Shown here in pieces: positions 1 to 6,278 of a stretch of 13,799 bases of DNA. The stretch spans positions 1-13,799 of the forward strand of contig CAMTBF010000036.1 of NCBI GenBank assembly GCA_947068385.1. The letters are read 5' to 3'. The translations under genes and the position numbers were made by a program. This DNA is from an uncultured Lachnospiraceae bacterium. GTDB lineage: Bacteria > Bacillota > Clostridia > Lachnospirales > Lachnospiraceae. Under the pieces are notes generated by a model. It was not told where the DNA came from. It saw only the letters and a program-made list of their open reading frames with translations, and did no database searches. Positions within the stretch are counted from its first letter, which is position 1. Every line of letters begins with the position of its first letter.

Positions 1-1505
1 AGGCTCTCGATAAAGAAGCGACAGGAGAATACAATCTTCTTCTGTACGATGACAAGTATGTCTATGGATATGATTTTCCTGTAGAGGGCAAGAAATCCAG
101 GCAGTCCCCGGAGGAGCTGTTCGCCTGGACGGACAGCGACATCAACGGGTATTTCGTGGAGGATTTCAGCATCCTGGAGGACGGCAGATATTACGTAACT
201 GTGGAGGATTGGACAAATGAAGACAGATGTATAGCATTGCTGCGCAGGACAAGGACGGAGGATGTGGTCCCGTGCAAAAACCTGGTTCTGGCCGCCGTGA
301 ACGGAGACAGCGCCCTGGCCGCCCTGGCCGTGAGGTTCAACAGGAGCCAGGAGCGATATCGCATCGATGTGCAGGATTACGGTTCCCTGACGGATCTATA
401 TAACGCCATATTGACCGGGGAGGCCATGGATCTCATCGATTTGTCCGGGGTCGATGTGGAAAGCCTCATGCGGCAGGGGGTTTTTGAGGATCTGCGCCCC
501 TTTCTGGAGCAGTCGGAATCCCTTGCCCCTGACGACTTCGTGGAGGGGATACTGGACACCTACACCATTGATGGCACGCTGGTGGGCATTCCGGATAGCT
601 TTGTACTGCGGACCGTGGCGGGAGACAGGGCGCTTCTGGGAGACGATGCCGGCCTGACCCTGGAGAGATTGCTGGCAATCGCGCAGAGCAATCCCGAAGC
701 CCTGCCCATCGGGGAAGTCACGAAGAACGAGATGATGCAGTATCTCATGATGTTCAATCAGGATGCCTTTATCGACTGGGAGACAGGGGAGTGCCGCTTC
801 GACTCCCCGCAGTTTCAGGCTGTGATGGAATTTGTGAACCGATTCCCGGATTCGCTGGAAAATCTGCCGGGGGAGGATTCCCTCCCGAGAAAGATCCATG
901 ACGGCCGGGTCCTGTTTGCCATAGCGGAGATACGGAGACCGGGGAATATCCAGCGCTATGAGGGGATGTTCGGGGAGACAGCCGCCTGCGTGGGCTTCCC
1001 TACCGCGGACGGCAGCGGCGGGACGCTGCTTTATGCGGGAAATGCTTTCGGAATCACGGCCACGTCGCAGTATAAGGAAGGGGCGTGGAAATTCATAGAA
1101 AGCGTCCTGGATCCCAAAGAGGCGGAGCAGATGGAGCCGGAGGAGCTGGTCTACAGCATACGCTGGGAGCTGAACGGACTTCCGTCCGTGAAAAAAATCA
1201 TGGATATGATGAATGAATACTATCTGGAAGACGACCGAGAATGGGCAGCGAAGGGGAGGGATTTCGGATTCCTGACATATGAAGACGGATGGGTCATCAA
1301 ATTTCATGCCCTGACCCAGGAAGAAATCGACACTGTGCTGGGACTGGTAAAGGGCGCAAGGCCTTTCTATTTCGCGGAAGAGGATGATGTAGTCAAAATC
1401 ATCGGCGAGGAGGCGCCCGCCTATTACAGGGGCCAGAAGAGCCTGGAGGACGTGGCGGAAATCATCCAGAACCGTGTCCGGCTCTATGTGGACGAGCACC
1501 GGTGA
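1..1505 (+). CDS. Extracellular solute-binding protein, 5'-truncated (ABC sugar-type)
   Basis: The frame is open from the first bases of the window to a TGA at 1503-1505, so the gene begins upstream. The in-frame GTG at 156 has no ribosome binding site and lies inside the coding frame. About 500 residues are visible. The first ~90 (LYDDKYVYGYDF, then DWTNEDRCIALL) look like beta-strand repeats and not like a binding-protein lobe. From about base 276 the sequence matches a family 1 solute-binding protein: LVLAAVNGDSALAALAVRFNRSQ, then YRIDVQDYG, then a region predicting DLIDLSG, GIPDSF and FGITATSQYKEGAWKFIESVL, the usual C-terminal lobe signature. Known role of the family: extracellular capture of sugars or oligosaccharides for an ABC importer. 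No permease or ATPase gene is visible. The signal peptide or lipobox would lie outside the window. It converges on the HAD gene with 33 bp between stops. Confidence 0.85.
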   Translation, partial: ALDKEATGEYNLLLYDDKYVYGYDFPVEGKKSRQSPEELFAWTDSDINGYFVEDFSILEDGRYYVTVEDWTNEDRCIALLRRTRTEDVVPCKNLVLAAVNGDSALAALAVRFNRSQERYRIDVQDYGSLTDLYNAILTGEAMDLIDLSGVDVESLMRQGVFEDLRPFLEQSESLAPDDFVEGILDTYTIDGTLVGIPDSFVLRTVAGDRALLGDDAGLTLERLLAIAQSNPEALPIGEVTKNEMMQYLMMFNQDAFIDWETGECRFDSPQFQAVMEFVNRFPDSLENLPGEDSLPRKIHDGRVLFAIAEIRRPGNIQRYEGMFGETAACVGFPTADGSGGTLLYAGNAFGITATSQYKEGAWKFIESVLDPKEAEQMEPEELVYSIRWELNGLPSVKKIMDMMNEYYLEDDREWAAKGRDFGFLTYEDGWVIKFHALTQEEIDTVLGLVKGARPFYFAEEDDVVKIIGEEAPAYYRGQKSLEDVAEIIQNRVRLYVDEHR

Positions 1506-1538
1506 GGGATAAGGCTCTCGGGCCCCTGGCAGCCCTGC

Positions 1539-2387
1539 TCACCCGCCCAGATTGTTCAGGAAAGCGGCGTTCTTTTCCTCCTGGTATGCCCCGCCGTAGG
1601 TGCCGTCCACCAGATGGGCCAGCGCTGTTTCCGTGAACTCCGCCCAGCTCTCTTTCTCATGCCTTACCAAAATGGGATAGTAGTACACGCCGTTCTTCTT
1701 CGCCGCGTCCTGATCCCCCGGCGCATCGCCGCACATGAGCACATGATCCGGCGCATAGCCTTTCTTCAAAAGCTCCCCGATGCAGAAGGCCTTTGAGCCC
1801 GCGTCCTGGGCCAGCACGATGTCCGTGTGCTCCAGAAGCCCGTACAGCTTCCACTCGTCCAGCACTGCCCCCAGGTTCGCGCTGGACACGATGGCCACGT
1901 CCGCATGCCGCTGGGCATAGGAAAGGGCTTCCTTTACGCCCTGGAAGGGGAGCTTCTCGGACTCTGGCAGGGCATTGATGGAGGCGTTCACCGCCAGGCT
2001 CCAACTTAAGGCCTTGGGCAGGATGACGCTGTCCGGCTTTTCCGCAATGGCCCGCTTCACCGCATCGTTGGAAAGCTCCGGGCTCTCGGCGGCCCATTTC
2101 ACCAGCGTGCCCAGATCGTCGATTTTCCGATAAGTGCCGTCGATTTCCTGCAGCGCCATGGACAGGCCCTTGAAGCGGTTGATGCCCCGGGTCATGGTAT
2201 AGAGATTGATTTCGTTCCAGCGGGCCAGGATCTCCTCTTTCCATTCCTCCAGGCCCCACTCGGCTACCATGCAGGGGCCGAAGCACCGGATATGCTTGAT
2301 GTCCATGGTGTCCATGGCGCAGCCGTCGCTGTCCACGCAGACCAGGAAGTCTTTCTTCTTTTGATAGTCGCTTAGATTGTTTGCCAT
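1539..2387 (-). CDS. HAD-superfamily hydrolase (phosphatase-like)
   Basis: A 282-residue cytoplasmic protein with all four HAD motifs. Motif I is VDSDGCAMDT (nucleophile Asp19, acid/base Asp21). Motif II is the serine pair in AIVSSAN (about 168-169). Motif III is Lys199 in AGSKAF. Motif IV is GDAPGD (Asp221 and Asp225, Mg2+ binding). Residues ~30-150 form a large helical cap inserted after motif I, typical of C1-cap HAD enzymes such as phosphoglycolate and sugar-phosphate phosphatases. The predicted reaction is hydrolysis of a phosphate monoester; the substrate cannot be read from the sequence. The ATG at 2387 is preceded by AGGAGGAG five bases upstream (2391-2398). It starts 28 bp after the stop of the AraC gene, so the two are probably one transcript, which suggests a role linked to the same sugar. 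No T-rich terminator is visible between its stop and the converging gene. Confidence 0.88.
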   Translation of the reverse strand: MANNLSDYQKKKDFLVCVDSDGCAMDTMDIKHIRCFGPCMVAEWGLEEWKEEILARWNEINLYTMTRGINRFKGLSMALQEIDGTYRKIDDLGTLVKWAAESPELSNDAVKRAIAEKPDSVILPKALSWSLAVNASINALPESEKLPFQGVKEALSYAQRHADVAIVSSANLGAVLDEWKLYGLLEHTDIVLAQDAGSKAFCIGELLKKGYAPDHVLMCGDAPGDQDAAKKNGVYYYPILVRHEKESWAEFTETALAHLVDGTYGGAYQEEKNAAFLNNLGG

Positions 2388-2415
2388 AGTCTCCTCCTAT
2401 TTTCTGTCCGGCCCT

Positions 2416-3714
2416 CTAGGCCTGGCTCCTTTTTGCATTGCTCTGCCCGAACTCCATCTGGCGGCTGTGGTCCGTGGCGTCCCGGAAGGCTTTCGGGGTG
2501 ACGCCCGCCATGCGTTTGAACAGGCGCATGAAATAGTTCAGGTCTGCGATGCCGCACTGCTGGGCGATGGATTTGATCGGCAGGCTGGTGTCCAGCAGCA
2601 GATGCTGTGCATGGGCTATGCGCTGCTGGTTCACATAGTCCGTCAGGGTCACGCCCATCTCCTTTTTGAACAGGGAGGAGAGGTAGCTGGGGGTCATGTT
2701 CAGCTGCCCGGCCAGCGCTTTCAGCCCTAAGTCGGCGCTTAAGTCCGTGGTGATATAGGTGACGGCTTTCTGCACCGGCAGGGAACAGCCCTTGAGGCTG
2801 TATCTCTTTACCAGGCGGCAGTACCCCAGGGCCAGCCTGTGCTGGAAGCCTTTGCACTCTTCCAGGCTGGCGAGCTGCTCGATCTGCCGGATGTTCTGGT
2901 TGGAAAAGCTGTCGATATGGATGGGATGCACGCCGGCCTGCTCCGCCGCCTTGCGCAGGAGGCTGTTCAGGGTGATGGAGAGGTCCTTTCTGTCCCGGAG
3001 CGTATCGGCCAGCCTGGGAGGGATCCCTAAGTCTATCAGCCGCTTGACGCTCTCCATGGCATGGGCCTCGTTGCCGTGGCCGATGGCGCTTAAGAGGGCG
3101 TTTTCGGCTTTGTAGCGTTCTTCGATGTATTGAATGCTCAGGGACGGCTGCTCCGGGATCCGCGCGATGCCCTCATAATGGTGCCGTAGATTCTCGGGAT
3201 CCCCGTCGCTTCGAAAGACCATGTCATAGGGCTCCCCCTTGAAGAGAAAACGGGCCAGCACAGCCATCATGCCCTCATGGTGGGAGGGCGACGGGAGCAA
3301 GGTGACGTTCTGATAATAGCTGTACAGGGGCTCCATGAGCTGGGGAGGCAGATGAAAGGTTTCGAACAGCGCCTCAAAGCGCTCCCCGTGGAGGGGCTCG
3401 AACAGAACCGGCCCGATGATAAGATATTTACGGCATGGCGCACCTTCCTCTCCAGGCCCGGCATGATCCGCGGCGGGCAGGCTGAATATGGAGTAGCTGC
3501 ACTGGAAGGAATCCATATAATGGTACAGCGTATTCTCTTTTAAATCCTCAAAAAACCGGTTCATCCTCCGGTGGAGGTCCGTCATCCCCAGTATCCCGCT
3601 GCGCAGGCCCAAATCCAGCCAATCCCAGTCCTGACAGGGGAGGGTGAGGCAGTGGTGGGGGATGCCGTCCGCGTCCAGGAGCTCCCGGACGAAATCGATC
3701 AGAATTTTTTCCAT
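2416..3714 (-). CDS. AraC-family transcriptional regulator
   Basis: A 432-residue protein. Residues ~314-413 form the two-helix-turn-helix AraC DNA-binding domain: the first HTH is around LKALAGQLNMTPSYLSSLFK (331-350), and the second is around IKSIAQQCGIADLNYFMRLF (380-399), followed by the family signature GVTPKAFR. The N-terminal ~300 residues are not the cupin arabinose-binding domain. They contain a stretch RYKAENALLSAIGHGNEAHA (200-219) of the kind common in long Lachnospiraceae AraC regulators, so the effector is unknown. The ATG at 3714 has only a weak AAGGG about nine bases upstream. It is transcribed divergently from the GPH symporter, and the 304-bp space between them is rich in repeats, so the likely role is control of the symporter-glycosidase genes and of itself. 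It is upstream of, and probably co-transcribed with, the HAD hydrolase. The assignment to family is firm; the regulon is inferred. Confidence 0.92.
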   Translation of the reverse strand: MEKILIDFVRELLDADGIPHHCLTLPCQDWDWLDLGLRSGILGMTDLHRRMNRFFEDLKENTLYHYMDSFQCSYSIFSLPAADHAGPGEEGAPCRKYLIIGPVLFEPLHGERFEALFETFHLPPQLMEPLYSYYQNVTLLPSPSHHEGMMAVLARFLFKGEPYDMVFRSDGDPENLRHHYEGIARIPEQPSLSIQYIEERYKAENALLSAIGHGNEAHAMESVKRLIDLGIPPRLADTLRDRKDLSITLNSLLRKAAEQAGVHPIHIDSFSNQNIRQIEQLASLEECKGFQHRLALGYCRLVKRYSLKGCSLPVQKAVTYITTDLSADLGLKALAGQLNMTPSYLSSLFKKEMGVTLTDYVNQQRIAHAQHLLLDTSLPIKSIAQQCGIADLNYFMRLFKRMAGVTPKAFRDATDHSRQMEFGQSNAKRSQA

Positions 3715-3766
3715 GTACAGTGCCCTTGGGAATCCTTTCTGTTTTATGGCGGGTTTCTCTTTCTAT

Positions 3767-3794
3767 ATTATAGTATTGTGGGCGGAAAAGCAAA
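3767..3794 (-). promoter_or_regulatory. Predicted promoter of the AraC-HAD transcript
   Basis: Read on the minus strand, a perfect TATAAT -10 box lies at 3772-3767, with TTTGCT (3 of 6 matches to TTGACA) at 3794-3789 and a 16-bp spacer. The predicted start is near 3760, giving a leader of roughly 45 bases before the ATG at 3714. The -10 is strong and the -35 weak, as expected for a regulated promoter. The -35 box overlaps an inverted repeat. Confidence 0.5.
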
Positions 3795-3805
3795 TTCTTT
3801 TTGCT
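3789..3805. repeat. Inverted repeat AGCAAA-N5-TTTGCT
   Basis: Perfect 6-bp arms, AGCAAA (3789-3794) and TTTGCT (3800-3805), around TTCTT. It sits on the predicted -35 box of the AraC gene promoter, so a bound protein could affect araC transcription. This is a candidate operator only; no matching known consensus was recognised. Confidence 0.4.
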
Positions 3806-3809
3806 GTTC

Positions 3810-3833
3810 TGTAGGAATAGTGGAATTTCTACA
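3810..3833. promoter_or_regulatory. 24-bp inverted repeat TGTAGGAAT-N6-ATTTCTACA, candidate operator
   Basis: Nine-base arms with one mismatch (half-site TGTAGRAAT) lie at 3810-3818 and 3825-3833. It lies between the two divergent genes, upstream of both predicted promoters, at a position suited to a dimeric regulator. AraC proteins usually prefer direct repeats, so a second regulator could be involved. Confidence 0.45.
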
Positions 3834-3863
3834 AAACAAGACATCTTTGCGGGATAAAAACCG

Positions 3864-3919
3864 AAAAAATCCATAAAGAATCTTACCAAAAAATAAATTA
3901 CCATAAAAAAATCCATAAA
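3864..3919. repeat. Direct repeats centred on CCATAAA in the divergent control region
   Basis: The 14-mer AAAAAATCCATAAA occurs at 3864-3877 and again at 3906-3919, exactly 42 bp apart (about four helical turns). A further CCATAAA lies at 3901-3907, and TTCATAAA follows at 3939-3946. Direct repeats in helical phase upstream of a promoter are the usual architecture of AraC-family binding sites, so these are the best candidates for sites of the adjacent regulator. Background A-richness makes chance matches likelier. Confidence 0.45.
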
Positions 3920-3938
3920 AAACTGAAAATTCTCACTG

Positions 3939-3966
3939 TTCATAAAAACAATATATCCTGTAAAAT
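3939..3966 (+). promoter_or_regulatory. Predicted promoter of the GPH symporter
   Basis: TTCATA (3939-3944) and TAAAAT (3961-3966) are separated by 16 bp, with 4 and 5 of 6 matches to sigma-A boxes. The -35 overlaps the last CATAAA repeat, which would fit class II activation by AraC. The transcript would have a leader of about 45 bases. The A/T-rich context makes the exact boxes uncertain. Confidence 0.4.
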
Positions 3967-4018
3967 AATACATGACAAGTTTTCCCGCTTTTAGAGAGGA
4001 TGAAAGGAGAAAGAGATT

Positions 4019-5638
4019 ATGTCAAGGAAACCCTTGGAAGAAAAAGGCGTGCATCGGGCGAAGATGTGGGAGATCGCGTTCTATGCGCTGAACAACACCT
4101 CCACCAACGCGTACATGATGCTGGTGGGCTCTATTTCCTACTTTTTGGTAGGCATCGTGGGAGTGGGGGCCGTGCTGGCCGGCTCTATCGTCACCATCAT
4201 GAGGATATGGGACGGCGTCACGGATCCTTTCGTGGGCATGGTGGTGGACAATACCAACACGAAATTCGGCAAGAACAGGCCGTTCATTGTAGTCGGCCAG
4301 GTGCTTCTGTTCGGGATGACTTTCTGCATGTTCCGATTCATCCCCCTGATTCCCACGGGAGGGCGCTTCATCGCGTTCATCCTGATCTACATGGTGTACA
4401 TAGTGGGCTATACCTGCCAGTGCGTGGTCACCAAGTCGGCCCAGACCTGTCTGACCAACGATCCGGAGCAGAGGCCTATCTTCTCTATGTTCGACTCTGT
4501 GTACAATATCCTGCTGATGAGCCTGTTCTGGCCGGTATTCCTCTCCAGCACCCTGCTGCCGAAGTTCACGCTGACCAGCGCCACGGCCGCAGACAAGATT
4601 GCCATACTGCTGGAGAGCAACCCCAACCTTGCCAACGTGATCACGGAGGCGGACGGCGTCCAGACCCTGTCCGGCTTCTACAATCCGGAGCTGTGGTGCT
4701 TCGCGCAGCTGGTGATAGGCGCTATTGCCGCCCTGTTCGCGGTCTGCGCCATTCTCGGCCTGTCCCGCAAGGATAATGTAAAGTACTTTGGCACCGGCAA
4801 GGCGGAGAAGATCTCTTTCCGCGACTATGCGGATGTGCTGGCCCATAACCGCGGCATCCAGATGCTGGTGGTGGCGGCTTCCTCCGATAAGCTGGCCTTA
4901 AGCTGTACCTCCAACTCCGCGGTGACCATGGCCCTGTACGGCATCATCTTCGGCAATTTCGCCCTGAATGGCTCCGTGTCGGCGATCACGTCCATTCCCA
5001 TTGCCCTGATCGGCATCTTCGGCATCGGCAAGATCGCCCGCAAGATGGGGCAGAAGAAATGTCTGGTGGTAGGTACCTATGGCGCGCTGGCTACGGCAGT
5101 GGCGCTGGGGATCCTGATCTGCTTCGCCAATGGCGCCGGCGCGGCATGGCCGACTTTCTCCCTGACCAAGCTGGAGACCTATGGCAACCTGTTCAAGGGG
5201 GCGAACTGGAGCCTGTTCGGCGTGGCGTATATTCTGGTATACATTTTGATGAAGGGATTCTCCTCCCTGTCCGGCAATATCGTCATCCCCATGACGGCGG
5301 ACTGTGCGGACTATGAGGTATACCGTTCCGGCCGCTATGTCCCCGGTCTGATGGGCACGCTGTTCTCCTTTGTGGACAAGCTGATCTCCTCTTTGGCGGC
5401 TACCATCGTGGCTGCGATTTATGCCCTGATCGGCTATACCAGCACCCTGCCTACCCAAGAGGATCCCTACACCACGGGAGTGCTGGTCTGTACCATCGTC
5501 TGCTTCCTGGGCATGCCGGCCATCGGCTGGATTCTGAACGTGGTGGCCATGAAGTTCTACCCTCTGACCAAGGAAAAGATGGCCGAGATTCAGGAGGAAG
5601 TGGCCCGTATCAAGGCTAAGGCACAGAAAAGCGCGTAA
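4019..5638 (+). CDS. GPH-family (glycoside-pentoside-hexuronide) sugar:cation symporter, MFS
   Basis: A 539-residue polytopic membrane protein. Family marks include DGVTDP (65-70) in the N-terminal half, followed by a loop with VVDNTNTKFGKNRP (75-88), and MTADCADYEVYRSGRY (425-440), equivalent to the conserved D-Y-E motif before helix 11 in MelB/GusB/XynP-type carriers. About 12 hydrophobic segments can be traced. Two loops, ~178-222 and ~370-395, are longer than in MelB, so the protein exceeds the usual ~460-470 residues. The C-terminus ends in a cytoplasmic charged helix (~514-537). Predicted role: cation-coupled import of a glycoside, oligosaccharide or glucuronide across the plasma membrane. 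The ATG at 4019 follows AAAGGAGA at nine bases. It is divergent from the AraC regulator and is the first gene before the glycosidases. The substrate is inferred from neighbours, not read from the sequence. Confidence 0.92.
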   Translation: MSRKPLEEKGVHRAKMWEIAFYALNNTSTNAYMMLVGSISYFLVGIVGVGAVLAGSIVTIMRIWDGVTDPFVGMVVDNTNTKFGKNRPFIVVGQVLLFGMTFCMFRFIPLIPTGGRFIAFILIYMVYIVGYTCQCVVTKSAQTCLTNDPEQRPIFSMFDSVYNILLMSLFWPVFLSSTLLPKFTLTSATAADKIAILLESNPNLANVITEADGVQTLSGFYNPELWCFAQLVIGAIAALFAVCAILGLSRKDNVKYFGTGKAEKISFRDYADVLAHNRGIQMLVVAASSDKLALSCTSNSAVTMALYGIIFGNFALNGSVSAITSIPIALIGIFGIGKIARKMGQKKCLVVGTYGALATAVALGILICFANGAGAAWPTFSLTKLETYGNLFKGANWSLFGVAYILVYILMKGFSSLSGNIVIPMTADCADYEVYRSGRYVPGLMGTLFSFVDKLISSLAATIVAAIYALIGYTSTLPTQEDPYTTGVLVCTIVCFLGMPAIGWILNVVAMKFYPLTKEKMAEIQEEVARIKAKAQKSA

Positions 5639-5697
5639 ACAGGCTGCGGGCGGAGCTGTGAATGCTGAAGATGGATAGTGCATCTTTGTGTAAATCG

Positions 5698-5728
5698 ACC
5701 CCGCAGGTATTTGCCTGCGGGGTTTCCC
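5698..5728 (+). terminator. Hairpin after the symporter: terminator or partial attenuator
   Basis: A perfect 10-bp GC-rich stem, ACCCCGCAGG (5698-5707) with CCTGCGGGGT (5714-5723) and a 6-base loop, lies 60 bases after the symporter stop and is followed only by TTTCCC. The stem is strong but the U-tract short, so termination is probably incomplete. It could let transcription of the downstream glycosidases run at a lower level than the transporter, or protect the 3' end of a processed mRNA. Confidence 0.6.
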
Positions 5729-5815
5729 GTGAAAAACCCACGGACAGCAAGGGAAAGAAGTGTCTCTGCGGAAACGGTGGGCGGAGGATGGCGGCGGAAC
5801 GGAGTAGGAAAGGAT

Positions 5816-6247
5816 ATGGCAAAGGGAAAATATAAGAGGAAGAACGAGGCCGGCGGGAAAGCGGAAAAAACGGTGCCGGTGATGACCAGGGAAGACATGG
5901 AGGACAATAGGCAGACCCTGACGGATCTGGACTATGAGCTGCAGGCGGCCCAGCGGGCGGCAGGGATGCGGGAGAACACCTATGGGGTCTGGGGGCCTAT
6001 CTGGAAGCTCATGACCTGGTATGACAGCAAGAGGGTGCCCCATACCTTTAAGCGCAGGACCTATCTGTGGCTGATGCTGTTCACCGGGTGGTTCGGCGGG
6101 CACCGCTGGTACCAGGGCAGGCGCATCCTGGCATTGTGCGAGACCCTGTTCTTCTGGACAGGGATTCCGTTGATTCTGCTGGTGACGGATTTCATGGAGG
6201 TATTTCCGATAAAAGCGGACGAAAAGGGATATATTACGATGAAATAG
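5816..6247 (+). CDS. Small TM2-domain membrane protein
   Basis: A 143-residue protein. Residues 1-80 are hydrophilic and charged, with a lysine-rich start (MAKGKYKRKNE). Residues ~82-127 match the TM2 domain: a first hydrophobic segment ending in LFTGWFGGHRWYQGR (88-102), containing the conserved G-x-x-G-x-H-R-x-Y-x-G turn, then a second membrane helix (~103-124) ending in the conserved Asp (TDF). TM2 proteins are two-helix membrane proteins with no settled bacterial function. The ATG at 5816 follows GGAAAGG; the frame is open further upstream but that part runs through the hairpin at 5698-5723 and has no ribosome binding site. It lies 31 bp before the GH3 gene and is probably co-transcribed with it, an unusual partner for cytoplasmic glycosidases. 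A role in transport or membrane organisation can only be guessed. Confidence 0.78.
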   Translation: MAKGKYKRKNEAGGKAEKTVPVMTREDMEDNRQTLTDLDYELQAAQRAAGMRENTYGVWGPIWKLMTWYDSKRVPHTFKRRTYLWLMLFTGWFGGHRWYQGRRILALCETLFFWTGIPLILLVTDFMEVFPIKADEKGYITMK

Positions 6248-6278
6248 GATTGACATTCGGAAAGGCGGAACGATCGTT

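Noticed and set aside
156..158. GTG at 156 as the start of the solute-binding protein
   Set aside because: The same frame is open to the window edge with sensible protein sequence, and no ribosome binding site precedes the GTG.
1506..1538. Terminator between the convergent solute-binding protein and HAD genes
   Set aside because: Only a weak GGGC/GCCC pairing and no T-tract on either strand.
5678..5815. N-terminal extension of the TM2 protein from an upstream in-frame ATG
   Set aside because: The extension runs through the hairpin after the symporter and has no ribosome binding site; GGAAAGG is placed for the ATG at 5816.
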